DNA of 64,000 bases, taken from contig NZ_JABJVV010000005.1 of NCBI RefSeq assembly GCF_013155545.1, positions 267,199 to 331,198 of the forward strand, in the 5' to 3' direction. Position numbers and translations under genes: made by a program. The notes under the pieces were generated by a model. That model made no database searches and was not told where the DNA came from. It saw only the letters and a list, made by a program, of their open reading frames with translations. This document shows, piece by piece, positions 1-8,656 of the stretch. Each line of letters opens with the position of its first letter. Position 1 is the first letter of the stretch. The stretch comes from Caenimonas soli (GTDB lineage Bacteria; Pseudomonadota; Gammaproteobacteria; Burkholderiales; Burkholderiaceae_C).

Positions 1-807
1 CACTTCGGCCGATGCCGCGATGCCCAGCCCGCCCACCGTGCCGGCACCCAGGTCCGAGATGATGTCGCCGAACATGTTCTCGGCCACGATCACGTCGTAG
101 AAGTCGGGCTTCTTGAGCATGTGGACGGTGATGGCGTCGGCGTAGGCGTAGTCGATCTCCACGTCGGCGTAATCGCGCGCCACCTCATTGCACACGGCGC
201 GGAAAAACGCGTAGCTGCGCAGGATGTTGGCCTTGTCGCACACCGTCACGCGGCGCTTGCCGTCGCGCGGTGCGCCCTTGCGGCGGCGTGCCAGGTCGAA
301 GGCGAACTTCGCCACGCGTTCCACGCCCTTGCGCGTGACGACCAGAGTGTCCGTGGCGAGCTCGCCGCGCAGGACCACGCCGGCGCCGCGGCTGGCGTAC
401 AGCCCCTCGGTGTTCTCGCGCACGATCACGTAGTCGATCTGGCCGGGCTCCCAGCCCGACAGCGGCGAGCGAGCGCCCCGGTACAGGCGGATCGGCCGCA
501 CGTTGGCGAACAGGTCCAGCCGGAAACGCAGTTGCAGGTGCAGGTCGTTGCCCACTTCGGTGCCGTCCGGGTAGGTGATGCCGGGCAGGCCGGCGGCGCC
601 GTGCAGGATGGCGTGGGCATCGCGGCAGGCCGCGAACGTGTCGTCCGGCAGGACGGCGCCGGTGCGCGCGTAGTGCGCGGCGCCGCCCTCCCAGGAAGTG
701 AATCGCAGGCGCTCGCCGCAGGCTTCGCGCAGGGCGGCGACGGCCGAGCGGCACACTTCGGGGCCGATGCCGTCGCCATCGATGGTGGCAATGTCGTAAG
801 TAGTCAT
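1..807 (-). CDS. Isocitrate/isopropylmalate/tartrate dehydrogenase family protein (3' end cut by window edge)
   Basis: NAD(P)-dependent beta-hydroxyacid oxidative decarboxylase family. The frame opens at an ATG (805-807) and stays open to base 1, giving 269 visible residues of an expected ~350. Visible motifs are GDGIGPEV (residues 11-18), VRENTEGLY (129-137) and the family signature NMFGDIISD (245-252), so the substrate-binding arginine and metal-binding aspartates are at least partly present. It is the last visible gene of the minus-strand catabolic operon, 64 bp after the GntR regulator. Family members act on isopropylmalate, isocitrate, tartrate or D-malate. The operon context favours a sugar-acid or tartrate-like substrate over leucine synthesis, but the true substrate is not decidable here. 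Confidence 0.85.
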   Translation of the reverse strand, partial: MTTYDIATIDGDGIGPEVCRSAVAALREACGERLRFTSWEGGAAHYARTGAVLPDDTFAACRDAHAILHGAAGLPGITYPDGTEVGNDLHLQLRFRLDLFANVRPIRLYRGARSPLSGWEPGQIDYVIVRENTEGLYASRGAGVVLRGELATDTLVVTRKGVERVAKFAFDLARRRKGAPRDGKRRVTVCDKANILRSYAFFRAVCNEVARDYADVEIDYAYADAITVHMLKKPDFYDVIVAENMFGDIISDLGAGTVGGLGIAASAEV

Positions 808-871
808 GCTGTGGCTTGGAGGCACAAAGGAAGCGGCGCGGCGGTGGTTGCCGACGCCGCCGGGGACAGCT

Positions 872-1597
872 TCAGCTGTGCGCGCGCTCTTGCTCGATGC
901 GCCGGTACAGCTCGTTGGAGCGCGTCACATGCGCGCGCACGGCCGCCTCGGCCGCATCCGCGTCGTGCGCCGCGATCGCATCGACCAGGCGGGTGTGCTC
1001 CTCGAGCGTGAGCTGCTCGGCGCCGGGCGCCCGCACCAGCGGCTGGTAGTAGTCGCCTGCCCACTGGAACACCGCCTCGATCACGGCCGGGAAGATCGGG
1101 TTGCCGCTGATGCGCGCGATCTCGCGATGGAACGCCATGTCGCAGGCCAGGAACCGCTCCATCTGCGTGAGCGCCGCGCGCTGATCCTCGATGCGCGCGC
1201 GCAGCGCCTCGACATCCTGCGGCTCGGCCTTCTGCGCCGCCATGCGCGCGGTGCCGACCTCCAGGAACAGCCGCGCTTCCTTCAGGTGGTCCAGCATGTC
1301 GGGTTGCGACTGCAGCAAGTGCCGCGTGCCGCTGGCGATCTGCAAGATCAGGTCGCGCGCCGTAGGCACCACCACTTTGGCGCGCTCGCCATGGGAAATC
1401 TCGACGATGCCGGACCGCTCCATCGCCTGCAGCGCCTCGCGCACCGCGGGCCGCCCCACGCCGTAGACGTCCATCAGCTCGCGCTCCGGCGGCAGCTGGT
1501 CGCCGGGGCGTATTTCGCCGGCCTGGATGCGCTGCATCAGCCGCTCCACCACGTCCTGGTAGAGCTTGCGTTTCTGGATCGGGTTGACTGCCGTCAT
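872..1597 (-). CDS. GntR/FadR-type (FCD) transcriptional regulator of the sugar-acid operon
   Basis: 241-aa regulator. Residues ~10-78 form the GntR winged helix (PPERELMDVYGVGRPAVREAL). The remainder is an all-helical FCD ligand-binding domain with the metal-site pattern DMAFH plus later His residues. FCD regulators usually sense small organic acids and are released from DNA on ligand binding. The gene lies inside the operon between the DUF1537 kinase and the dehydrogenase, so it is probably the local, autoregulated repressor. An 11-bp palindrome GTGATTATCAC at 1642-1652, just upstream of its start, and the palindromes before the first gene (9519-9554) are candidate operators. Confidence 0.9.
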   Translation of the reverse strand: MTAVNPIQKRKLYQDVVERLMQRIQAGEIRPGDQLPPERELMDVYGVGRPAVREALQAMERSGIVEISHGERAKVVVPTARDLILQIASGTRHLLQSQPDMLDHLKEARLFLEVGTARMAAQKAEPQDVEALRARIEDQRAALTQMERFLACDMAFHREIARISGNPIFPAVIEAVFQWAGDYYQPLVRAPGAEQLTLEEHTRLVDAIAAHDADAAEAAVRAHVTRSNELYRRIEQERAHS

Positions 1598-1641
1598 GCG
1601 GGTCCTGGTTGAAGAGCATCGGTCCGGCCGTGCCGGTTATG

Positions 1642-1652
1642 GTGATTATCAC
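1642..1652. promoter_or_regulatory. Palindrome upstream of the gntR gene (candidate operator)
   Basis: Perfect GTGAT-T-ATCAC palindrome about 45 bp upstream of the GntR start and overlapping the kinase stop codon. Position suggests autoregulation. There is no independent evidence of binding, and it does not match the palindromes upstream of the operon head. Confidence 0.3.
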
Positions 1653-3010
1653 GTCGCGGCCCCGTCGCGCACAGAGCCGAAAACCCCTGTCCCGCCCATC
1701 TGGCCGCCCTTGAGCACGATCTCCAGGCCGTCGCGCCGCGGCTCGCGCGACCAGGCGCGGCACAGCGGCGCGCCGGGCGCGAGCCGGGCCGTCATGGTGA
1801 GCGCCTGCACGCCCAGGGCGGCGGCCACTTCACCCGAACTGTCGCCGCCCGCGACCGCGATGCGGCGCAGCTGCGGCAGGCGATCCAGGATGGCGCACAT
1901 GACTTCGGCCAGCGCGCGGCCGGTGCGCAGCGCCGCTTCCGCGCGATCCAGTCCCGCGGCGCGCGCGGCGTCTTCGAAAGCCCGCACCGCCGGATCGTCC
2001 GGCCCCTGGGCACTGAATACCAGCGGGCTGAGGCCGCGCGCCCAGGCCTCGCAGGCCGACTCGACCGCGCGGGCGATTTCCGCGCCGTCGCCGCCCAGCA
2101 GGCGTGGAATGTCGAGCCGGTGCGTCGCAAATCCGTTGGCCTGCGCCCACTCGATCTGGGCGGCGGTGACGGGCGAGCAGCTGCCGCTGGCCACGGCGAT
2201 GGCCTGCACCGCCGATGCTTCGGGAAGCGGCTCGGGCATGGGCACGACGCCCGTTGCGTGCCAATGCGCCGCCAGCGCGTACAGAAGGCCCGACGAGGAT
2301 GCGCTGAAGAGCCCATCGCCCCTGCCCTCCCAGACGAGGCGGCCGGCCTCGCGCAGCGTCTCGTCGTCGAGCACGTCGATCAATACCACCGGCACGTCGG
2401 CGCCGGCCTCATGGATGGCGCGCACCGCGGCGGCACCCTCGCCCTGCTTGAGCCGGGGGAAGTCCACCAGGCCGCTGCGGCGGGGTGTCTGCGCGGCCAG
2501 GTGCCGACGCAGGTCCGACTCGCCCATCGGCGTGACCGGGTGGCGCGACATGGTGGGATGGCGGTCGAGCCGGTGGCCCTCCCCTTCGGCGACCGCGAAC
2601 AGGTGCCCGAAAGCCTGGAAGCGGCGCAGCCGCGGAGCGCCCACGACCATGGGCGACCAGCGACCCGTCATCAGCGGCACGCCGAGATCGATGGCACAGC
2701 CGATGGAGCCGACCTGCGGCGAGGAGTCGAACGTGGAACAAACCTTGTAGTGCAGGATTGGCGCGCCGAGCCGCGCGAGCGCCTCCAGCGCCGGCGCCAG
2801 GTGCTCGCGCATCCACTGCGGGCTGCGTCCGCGCGCGTGGCCGGCCATGCCCACCGCCCGCACGCCGGGAAAGCGTGCGAGGGCCTGGGCATCGGGCGCT
2901 TCGAAGAACAGCACTGTCGGCACGCCGGCCGTGGTCAAGGCTTCCAGCGCGTCGGTGGAGCCGGTGAAGTCGTCGCCGTAGTACGCCAGCAGCAGGTCGC
3001 GCGCGCTCAC
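1649..3010 (-). CDS. DUF1537 four-carbon/branched acid sugar kinase (probable 3-oxo-isoapionate kinase)
   Basis: 453-aa ATP-dependent kinase of the DUF1537 (SBD_N + NBD_C) family, whose members phosphorylate acid sugars such as 3-oxo-tetronates and 3-oxo-isoapionate. N-terminal substrate domain shows YYGDDFTGSTDAL (residues ~8-20). The C-terminal nucleotide domain shows AVAGGDSSGE and LKGGQMGGTGVFG. The chosen GTG start (3010) overlaps the stop of the upstream RuBisCO-like gene in a GTGA junction, implying translational coupling. The frame is open further upstream, but that part is out-of-frame coding for the neighbour. The RuBisCO-like partner and the oxidoisomerase in the same operon make the OiaK function the best guess. 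OtnK/DtnK-type tetronate kinase is the alternative. Confidence 0.8.
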   Translation of the reverse strand: MSARDLLLAYYGDDFTGSTDALEALTTAGVPTVLFFEAPDAQALARFPGVRAVGMAGHARGRSPQWMREHLAPALEALARLGAPILHYKVCSTFDSSPQVGSIGCAIDLGVPLMTGRWSPMVVGAPRLRRFQAFGHLFAVAEGEGHRLDRHPTMSRHPVTPMGESDLRRHLAAQTPRRSGLVDFPRLKQGEGAAAVRAIHEAGADVPVVLIDVLDDETLREAGRLVWEGRGDGLFSASSSGLLYALAAHWHATGVVPMPEPLPEASAVQAIAVASGSCSPVTAAQIEWAQANGFATHRLDIPRLLGGDGAEIARAVESACEAWARGLSPLVFSAQGPDDPAVRAFEDAARAAGLDRAEAALRTGRALAEVMCAILDRLPQLRRIAVAGGDSSGEVAAALGVQALTMTARLAPGAPLCRAWSREPRRDGLEIVLKGGQMGGTGVFGSVRDGAAT

Positions 3011-4275
3011 CACACCTCCATCGCCTGCGCCAGGGCCGGGTGGGCGGCGGCATGGCGCGCGAGCGGCACGCCCGCGACGGCCGCGTCCCATGCGCTGCGC
3101 ATGGCCGACACCCCGGCGGCGATGCCCCCCGGATGCCCGAGGATGCCGCCGCCGGCCGCATGGATCAGGTCCGTCGTGCCCAACGCCGCATAGGTCGGTG
3201 CGGCCTGCAGCCCGGTCTGGCCGGAGCTGAACACCGGCATCGCCACCATCGGCTTGCCCGCGGACAGCGGCCGCAACACCGCGCGCGCGGCGGCGATCAC
3301 GCTGTCGTCCGGCTCGCTGAACTTGTTGGCCAGGCCGTTCACGTGCAGGTGGTCGGCGCCGGCCAGGCGCCACAGCGCCTGCCAGGGCGCGTAGTCCCAG
3401 CCCAGCGCGGGGCAGCGGCTGAGGTAGCCCCAGCCGTTGCGATGGGCGTGGATGGGCAGCTGGGCGTGGCGGCGCAGCGCGAGCAGACCCGTGAGCCCCA
3501 CTGAATTGAGGCTGACCATCACGCAGGTGCCGCCCTGCGCCAGCACGAGGTCATGGCGCCGGCGCATCTCGTCGATCTCGCCGGTGATGTTGAAGGCGAC
3601 CATGGCCTTGCGGCCGCTCCGCCCGGCAGCGTCGTTCACCACCGCCATGACAGCGCGCACGCGCTCGTAGAAGGGGCAGTGCGGCCCGTCGGCCTGCAGT
3701 TCGTCGTCCTTGATGAAATCGATGCCGCCCGCCACCAGCTCACGCACGGTGTCGGCCGTCTCCCGCGGCGACAGGCCAACGCTGGGCTTGATGATGGTGC
3801 CGATGAGTGGTCCGCTAGGCACCTGCGCCAGCGCGCGCGTGCCTGCGATGCCGAAGGCCGGTCCCGGGCAGGCATCGGCGAACGCCTGCGGCACCGCCAG
3901 GTCGAGGATGCGAAGGCCCGACACCTGGCGCAACTCGAACAGGTTGCCGGCCACCGTGGCCAGCAGGTTCGGCAGCGAGTGGCCGAAGTTGGCCACCGGC
4001 CACGAGAGTTCGAGGATGCAGCGGGTGTAGCGGTCCGAACGCACGTTGACGGGCAGGCTGGGCTCGCTCGCGTGCCCGATCACGTCGATGCGATCCACCC
4101 GCGCGCCCGAGCGCTCTTTCAGCGCCGCCGTCTCGCCAGGCACCGCGGTGAACGTGCCGCTGGATTGTTCGCCCGCGATCACGCCCGCGGCGCGCTGCGG
4201 GTCGTCGCCGGTCTCCAGCCAGTAGCGCGCGCGGACCCGGCCGTCGTCGGTGCGCAATGGCGCCTCGTCAGCCAT
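3007..4275 (-). CDS. RuBisCO-like protein, probable 3-oxo-isoapionate-4-phosphate decarboxylase or transcarboxylase/hydrolase
   Basis: 422-aa RuBisCO large-chain-fold protein (form IV type, not a CO2-fixing enzyme). RuBisCO landmarks are visible: IIKPSVGLSP around K163, the carbamylated-lysine and Mg-ligand motif DFIKDDE (K189, D191, E192), HAHRNG (H278, R279), a loop-6-like ANKF with K318, and GGGILGHPGG (375-384). The second lysine of the KPK motif is replaced by serine, a divergence from true RuBisCO. RLPs next to a DUF1537 kinase and a D-apionate oxidoisomerase act on phosphorylated 3-oxo-isoapionate, producing C4/C3 products. The start codon overlaps the aldehyde dehydrogenase stop by 8 bp. 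No small-subunit gene is present. Confidence 0.85.
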   Translation of the reverse strand: MADEAPLRTDDGRVRARYWLETGDDPQRAAGVIAGEQSSGTFTAVPGETAALKERSGARVDRIDVIGHASEPSLPVNVRSDRYTRCILELSWPVANFGHSLPNLLATVAGNLFELRQVSGLRILDLAVPQAFADACPGPAFGIAGTRALAQVPSGPLIGTIIKPSVGLSPRETADTVRELVAGGIDFIKDDELQADGPHCPFYERVRAVMAVVNDAAGRSGRKAMVAFNITGEIDEMRRRHDLVLAQGGTCVMVSLNSVGLTGLLALRRHAQLPIHAHRNGWGYLSRCPALGWDYAPWQALWRLAGADHLHVNGLANKFSEPDDSVIAAARAVLRPLSAGKPMVAMPVFSSGQTGLQAAPTYAALGTTDLIHAAGGGILGHPGGIAAGVSAMRSAWDAAVAGVPLARHAAAHPALAQAMEVW

Positions 4276-5722
4276 GTTGGATCGCGATGGTCTTGACGGT
4301 GGTGAAGCCGCGCAGGCCCTCGAAGGCCTTCTCGCGCCCGTAGCCGGAGTGCTTCATGCCGCCGAAGGGCAGCTCGATGCCGCCGCCCGCGCCGTAGTTG
4401 TTGATGAACACCTGGCCCGCCTCGACGGCGTGCGCCACGCGCAGCTGGCGGCCGCCATTTTCGGTCCACACGCCGGCGGTGAGCCCGTAGTCGGTGCCAT
4501 TGGCGATTTCGACGGCTTCTTCCTCGGTGTCGAACACGATGGCGGCGAGCACCGGGCCAAACACTTCCTGCTGCGCGATGATGTGATCGGCCGGCACCTC
4601 GCCGAGCAGCGTGGGCATCACGTAGTGTCCGCCCTCGGGCGCGCCGTCGGCCAGGCGGCCCTGCGCGGCGATGCGCACGCCATCCGCGGCCGCGGCATCC
4701 ACCATGGCCTGGATCTTCAGGCGCTGCTTGCGGTTGATCACCGGGCCGCAATCCAGGTCCCGCCCGCCGGGGCCCACGCGCAGCGCGGTGAAGCGCTCGG
4801 CCAGCATCTGCATGACGCGCTCGTAGACCGGCCGTTCGATCAGCACGCGGCTGCCCGCGGTGCAGGTCTGGCCGGCGTTCTGGATGATGGCGTTGACGAT
4901 GACGGGAACGGCGCGCTCCAGGTCCGCGTCGGCGAACACGATCTGCGGGGACTTGCCGCCCAGCTCCAGTGTCGCGGGCGAATGGCGGCGCGCGGCCGCC
5001 TCGGCCACCAAGGCGCCGGTTTCGGTGGAGCCGGTGAACGAGATGTGGGCAATGCCCGGGTGCGCGGTCAGCGCGGCGCCGGCCTCGCTGCCCAGGCCGC
5101 AGACCACGTTGAGCGCGCCCGGCAGCACGCCCGCCTCCAGCGCGAGCTGGGCCAGCCGCACCGGCGTCAGGCAGGCGTCCTCGGCGGGCTTGACCACGCA
5201 AGCATTGCCCGCGGCCAGCGACGCACCTGCCGAGCGGCCGAAGATCTGTGCCGGGTAGTTCCACGGAATGATGTGGCCGGTGACCCCGTGCGGCACACGG
5301 ATCGCCATCACGGTGGAGCCCGCGGCGTAGGGGATGGTCTCGCCATGCAGCTTGTCGGCCGCGCCGCCGTAGTACTCGAAGTAGCGCGCGCACGCCTGGA
5401 TGTCGACCTTGGCCTGCGCGAGCGGCTTGCCCGTATCGCGGCATTCCAGCGCCGCGAGTTCCTCATGATTGGCCCGAATCAGTTCAGCCAGTCGGGTGAG
5501 CACGCGGCCGCGCTCGGTGGCGGTGAGCCGGCCCCAGGGCCCGCGAAAGGCGGCGTGCGCGGCCCGCACCGCCTCGTCTACCTCGGCCGCGCCGCTGCGC
5601 GGGATGGTGGCAAAGGCCTGGCCGTCCGAGGGGTCGAGCACCTCGATGGTGTCGCCCGTGCGGGCCTGGAGGCGCTCGCCGCCGATGATGTTGGAATACA
5701 GGGAAGGGATAGTCATGTCCAT
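4268..5722 (-). CDS. NAD(P)-dependent aldehyde dehydrogenase
   Basis: 484-aa aldehyde dehydrogenase of normal family length, oxidising an aldehyde to the acid. Catalytic and cofactor residues are seen: PWNYP with N155, K178 in VVKPAED, the general base E253 in LELGGKSP, and the nucleophile C287 in QNAGQTCTAG. The ATG at 5720-5722 is preceded by an AAGAGAG ribosome site; a second ATG lies two codons later. It follows the TRAP transporter genes by 38 bp and overlaps the RuBisCO-like gene. In this operon it may oxidise glycolaldehyde or an aldehyde form of the imported sugar. Specificity cannot be read from sequence. Confidence 0.9.
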   Translation of the reverse strand: MDMTIPSLYSNIIGGERLQARTGDTIEVLDPSDGQAFATIPRSGAAEVDEAVRAAHAAFRGPWGRLTATERGRVLTRLAELIRANHEELAALECRDTGKPLAQAKVDIQACARYFEYYGGAADKLHGETIPYAAGSTVMAIRVPHGVTGHIIPWNYPAQIFGRSAGASLAAGNACVVKPAEDACLTPVRLAQLALEAGVLPGALNVVCGLGSEAGAALTAHPGIAHISFTGSTETGALVAEAAARRHSPATLELGGKSPQIVFADADLERAVPVIVNAIIQNAGQTCTAGSRVLIERPVYERVMQMLAERFTALRVGPGGRDLDCGPVINRKQRLKIQAMVDAAAADGVRIAAQGRLADGAPEGGHYVMPTLLGEVPADHIIAQQEVFGPVLAAIVFDTEEEAVEIANGTDYGLTAGVWTENGGRQLRVAHAVEAGQVFINNYGAGGGIELPFGGMKHSGYGREKAFEGLRGFTTVKTIAIQHG

Positions 5723-5760
5723 GGAATGAACTCTCTTGAGATGAAAATCTTCGGTGGCTG

Positions 5761-7053
5761 CTACTTGAAGCCCAGCGCGTGGGGCAACCAGGTGCTCAGC
5801 GCCGGAATGAAGGTCAGCAGCACCAGCACGGCGCCATGCGCCCACAGGAAGGGGCGCAGCTCGCTCACCAATTCGGACAGCGGCACGCGCGACACGTTGG
5901 AGGTGACGAACAGCAGCCCGCCCACCGGCGGCGTGATCATGCCCAGCGTGAGGTTGTAGATCACGATCATCGCGAAGTGGATCGGGTCCACGCCCAGCTT
6001 GGCGGCCACTGGAGCCAGGATCGGAACCAGCACCATCACGCCCGGCAGCGGCTCGATGAAGATGCCGAAGATCAGCAGCAGGATGTTGACCGCGATCAGG
6101 AAGGTCCAGGGCGACAGCTTCATGCCGATCAACCAGTCGGCCATCTGTTGCGGCAGGCCCTCGATGGTCAGCAGCCAGGCGAACGAGGCCGACATCGCGA
6201 TGATGATCAGCACCGACGCCGTCAGCAACGCCGAGCGCGCCAGGATGTCGGGCACGGCCTTCCATTCCAGCGTACGGTAGACGTACTTGCCGCACAGCAG
6301 GGCGTAGAACACCGCCACCACGGACGCCTCGGTGGGAGTGAACCAGCCCGCGCGCATGCCGCCCAGGATCAGCACCGGCAGCAGGAGCGCGGGCAGTGCC
6401 TTCCAGGTGGTCGACAAGATCTGCGCCAGCACCGGGCGCCCACCGTCGCCCTTGTAGTTGCGCTGGCGCGAGACGTGCCAGTTGACCACGCACATGGCGA
6501 TGGCGATCAGGATGCCGGGCAGCACGCCCGCCACGAACAGCGCGCCGACTGAAACCGCCTCGTCCTGCAGCGCGTACACGATCATGGTGATGGAAGGCGG
6601 GATGATCGGCCCCACGATGGCGGTCGACGCGGTCAGGGCCGCCGCGTAAGAGCGCTTGTAGCCGGCCTTGTCCATCATGCGGATGAGCATCGAACCCGGG
6701 CCCGCCGCGTCGGCCAGCGCCGATCCGGAGATGCCCGAGAAAAACGTGAGCGACACCACGTTGGTGTAGCCCAGCCCGCCGCGCTTGTGGCCCACGAACT
6801 GGCCCGCGAAACGCAGCAGCACGTCGGTCAGCGAGCCGCCGCTCATGAGCTCGGCCGCCAGAATGAAAAAGGGCACGGCCATCAGCGGGAAACTGTCGAT
6901 GCCGGTGAAGGTTTCCTTCATCAGCACCAGCAAGGGGTAGCTGTCGGTCAGTGCCAGCGCGGTGGCCGTCGCCAGGCCGAGTGCAATGGCCACCGGCACG
7001 CCCAGCGTCAGGTAGCCGCAGGCGGCAGCGATCAGGATGATGCAGGGATTCAT
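5761..7053 (-). CDS. dctM: TRAP transporter large permease, DctM family
   Basis: 430-aa integral membrane protein with about 12 hydrophobic segments, e.g. IILIAAACGYLTLGVPVAIAL at the N-terminus. Family-typical stretches include FFILAAELMSGG, SLTFFSGISGSALADAAGPGS and GPIIPPSITMIVYA. DctM is the ion-coupled translocation subunit of tripartite ATP-independent periplasmic transporters, working with DctQ and the periplasmic DctP. It sits 12 bp after dctQ in the same operon. The locus suggests that the cargo is a carboxylated sugar such as D-apionate. Confidence 0.95.
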   Translation of the reverse strand: MNPCIILIAAACGYLTLGVPVAIALGLATATALALTDSYPLLVLMKETFTGIDSFPLMAVPFFILAAELMSGGSLTDVLLRFAGQFVGHKRGGLGYTNVVSLTFFSGISGSALADAAGPGSMLIRMMDKAGYKRSYAAALTASTAIVGPIIPPSITMIVYALQDEAVSVGALFVAGVLPGILIAIAMCVVNWHVSRQRNYKGDGGRPVLAQILSTTWKALPALLLPVLILGGMRAGWFTPTEASVVAVFYALLCGKYVYRTLEWKAVPDILARSALLTASVLIIIAMSASFAWLLTIEGLPQQMADWLIGMKLSPWTFLIAVNILLLIFGIFIEPLPGVMVLVPILAPVAAKLGVDPIHFAMIVIYNLTLGMITPPVGGLLFVTSNVSRVPLSELVSELRPFLWAHGAVLVLLTFIPALSTWLPHALGFK

Positions 7054-7065
7054 GGCGTGGGGGCC

Positions 7066-7638
7066 TTAGAGGGAGGCACTGGCGGTGGCGTCGAAGTGAT
7101 CGTCCGGGGCGAACTGCCCGTCGCACACATAGCCGCGCACCACCAGCGCGAAATGCACCACCAGCAGCACGCCGCCTACAGGGATCGCGGCATAGATCCA
7201 GGCAAACGGGATCTGGGTTGCGGCGGTCAGCTGTGTCGTGGTGCGCAGCAAGTAGGCCGAGCCGAACCACACGAGGAGGCCGAAGAACACCAGCAGGCAG
7301 GCCGCGACGGCGGCGCGCACGCCGATGGCCGCAGGGCGCGGCAGTGCGTCCTGCAGGTTCTCCACCGCGATGTGCCCGCCGGCGCGCAGCACCGGGCCGG
7401 CGCCGAGGAAGGTGAGCCAGATCATCATGTGGCGCGCCACCTCTTCGCTCCAGGGGATGGAGACGTTGGTGAGGTAGCGGGTCAGCACGTTGGCAAAGAC
7501 GATGATCGACATGGCGCCCAGCAGCAGGATCAGGGCCCAGCGGTTGGCGGCGAGGAACCGTCGCTCGAAGGCCGCCGCCAGGCCGCCCTCGAGGTGCTTG
7601 GGGAGGGCCGGCGTGCCGACCTGCGCCGCCAGCGTCAC
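7066..7638 (-). CDS. dctQ: TRAP transporter small permease, DctQ family
   Basis: 190-aa membrane protein with four predicted hydrophobic helices, the usual DctQ topology, and the characteristic WSEEVARHMMIWLTFLGAG segment in the middle. It starts with GTG at 7638; the GTGA junction overlaps the stop of dctP by 4 bp, a coupled arrangement. DctQ joins DctM in the inner membrane and helps docking of the loaded DctP. Length and position between dctP and dctM support the call. Confidence 0.93.
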   Translation of the reverse strand: MTLAAQVGTPALPKHLEGGLAAAFERRFLAANRWALILLLGAMSIIVFANVLTRYLTNVSIPWSEEVARHMMIWLTFLGAGPVLRAGGHIAVENLQDALPRPAAIGVRAAVAACLLVFFGLLVWFGSAYLLRTTTQLTAATQIPFAWIYAAIPVGGVLLVVHFALVVRGYVCDGQFAPDDHFDATASASL

Positions 7639-8612
7639 TTGACGTCCTGGATCTTCTTGATGTTGTCGGCGCCGAACTCCTGGGCGAAGTTCGCATACAC
7701 CGGCTTCAGGGCGTCCTGGAAGGCCTTCTTGTCGACGTTGCGCACCACCTTCATGCCCTCTTTCTCCAGCAGGGCCACACCGTTGGCGTCGTCGTCATCC
7801 ACCTTCCTGCGTTGCGCGGCCGCGCTCACCTTGGCCGCGTCGAGGAAGACTTTGCGGTCGGCTTCGTTGAGCTTGCCCCAGGTGCGCGTGGACACCAGCA
7901 CCAGCGCCGGCGAGTACACGTGGCCGGTCAGCGACAGGTGCTTCTGCACCTGCCAGAACTTGGAGCTGATGATGACCGGGATCGGGTTCTCCTGGCCGTC
8001 CACCGCGCCTTGTTGCAGCGCGCCGAACACTTCCGGGAACGCCATGGGGGTGGGCTGCATGCCAAAGGCCCGGTAGCCTTCCATGTGCACCTTGTTTTCC
8101 ATGGTGCGCACCTTCAGGCCCTTGGTGTCCTCGGGCTTGAGGATGGCGTGCTTGCTGTTGGTGATGTGGCGAAAGCCGTTCTCCGTCCAGGCCAGCGCGA
8201 CCAGGTTCTTCGACGGGAACTTGGTCAGCAGGTCCTGGCCGATCGGGCCGTCGAACACCTTGCGGGCATGGTCGTAGTCGCGAAACAGGAAGGGAATGTC
8301 GACGATCTTGACCTCGGGCACGAAGTTGCCCACCGGGCCGGTGGAGGTGATGACTGCGTCCAGCGTGCCCAGTTGCACCGCCTCGATCATCTCGCGCTCG
8401 CCGCCCAGCGCACCGGACGGGAACTGCTGGCACTTGAAGCGGACCTGGGTGCCCTTCTCGACCTCGGAGCAGAACGCGGTGGCGCCGACCCCGTAGTGCG
8501 ACTCCTTACTGGGGGTGTAGCCGATCTTCAGCACCGTCTGCGCCATGGCGCCGGCGGACAGGGTGAACAGTAAAGCGGCCACGCTGGCGCGCACCGGTTG
8601 GCGAATGGTCAT
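7635..8612 (-). CDS. dctP: TRAP transporter periplasmic solute-binding protein, DctP family
   Basis: 325-aa secreted binding protein. The signal peptide covers residues ~1-24 with an AMA-Q cleavage site. DctP landmarks include IVDIPFLFRDYDHA, the carboxylate-binding arginine region LKVRTMEN, and the C-terminal KIQDVK. The ATG at 8610-8612 is preceded by GGAG (minus strand), and upstream open frame belongs to another reading of apnO. The protein should capture a carboxylic acid or acid sugar for DctQM. Being second gene after the apnO-like enzyme, it probably delivers that enzyme's substrate. Confidence 0.95.
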   Translation of the reverse strand: MTIRQPVRASVAALLFTLSAGAMAQTVLKIGYTPSKESHYGVGATAFCSEVEKGTQVRFKCQQFPSGALGGEREMIEAVQLGTLDAVITSTGPVGNFVPEVKIVDIPFLFRDYDHARKVFDGPIGQDLLTKFPSKNLVALAWTENGFRHITNSKHAILKPEDTKGLKVRTMENKVHMEGYRAFGMQPTPMAFPEVFGALQQGAVDGQENPIPVIISSKFWQVQKHLSLTGHVYSPALVLVSTRTWGKLNEADRKVFLDAAKVSAAAQRRKVDDDDANGVALLEKEGMKVVRNVDKKAFQDALKPVYANFAQEFGADNIKKIQDVK

Positions 8613-8656
8613 GTCTGTCTCCTCAGGGGGTGGTGGGGGAAAGTCTCGGGGGTCGG

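Noticed and set aside
121..1011. Plus-strand open frame opposite the dehydrogenase and GntR genes
   Set aside because: Shadow of two well-supported minus-strand genes; repetitive Arg/Ala/His composition.
872..1597. Considered as leucine-biosynthesis context for the adjacent isopropylmalate-type dehydrogenase
   Set aside because: No leuC/leuD nearby and the operon is a TRAP-linked sugar-acid cluster.
4268..7696. 1,142-residue minus-strand open frame spanning the TRAP genes and the aldehyde dehydrogenase
   Set aside because: Only the last 484 codons are a recognisable protein; the rest is an out-of-frame reading of dctM and dctQ, common in GC-rich DNA.
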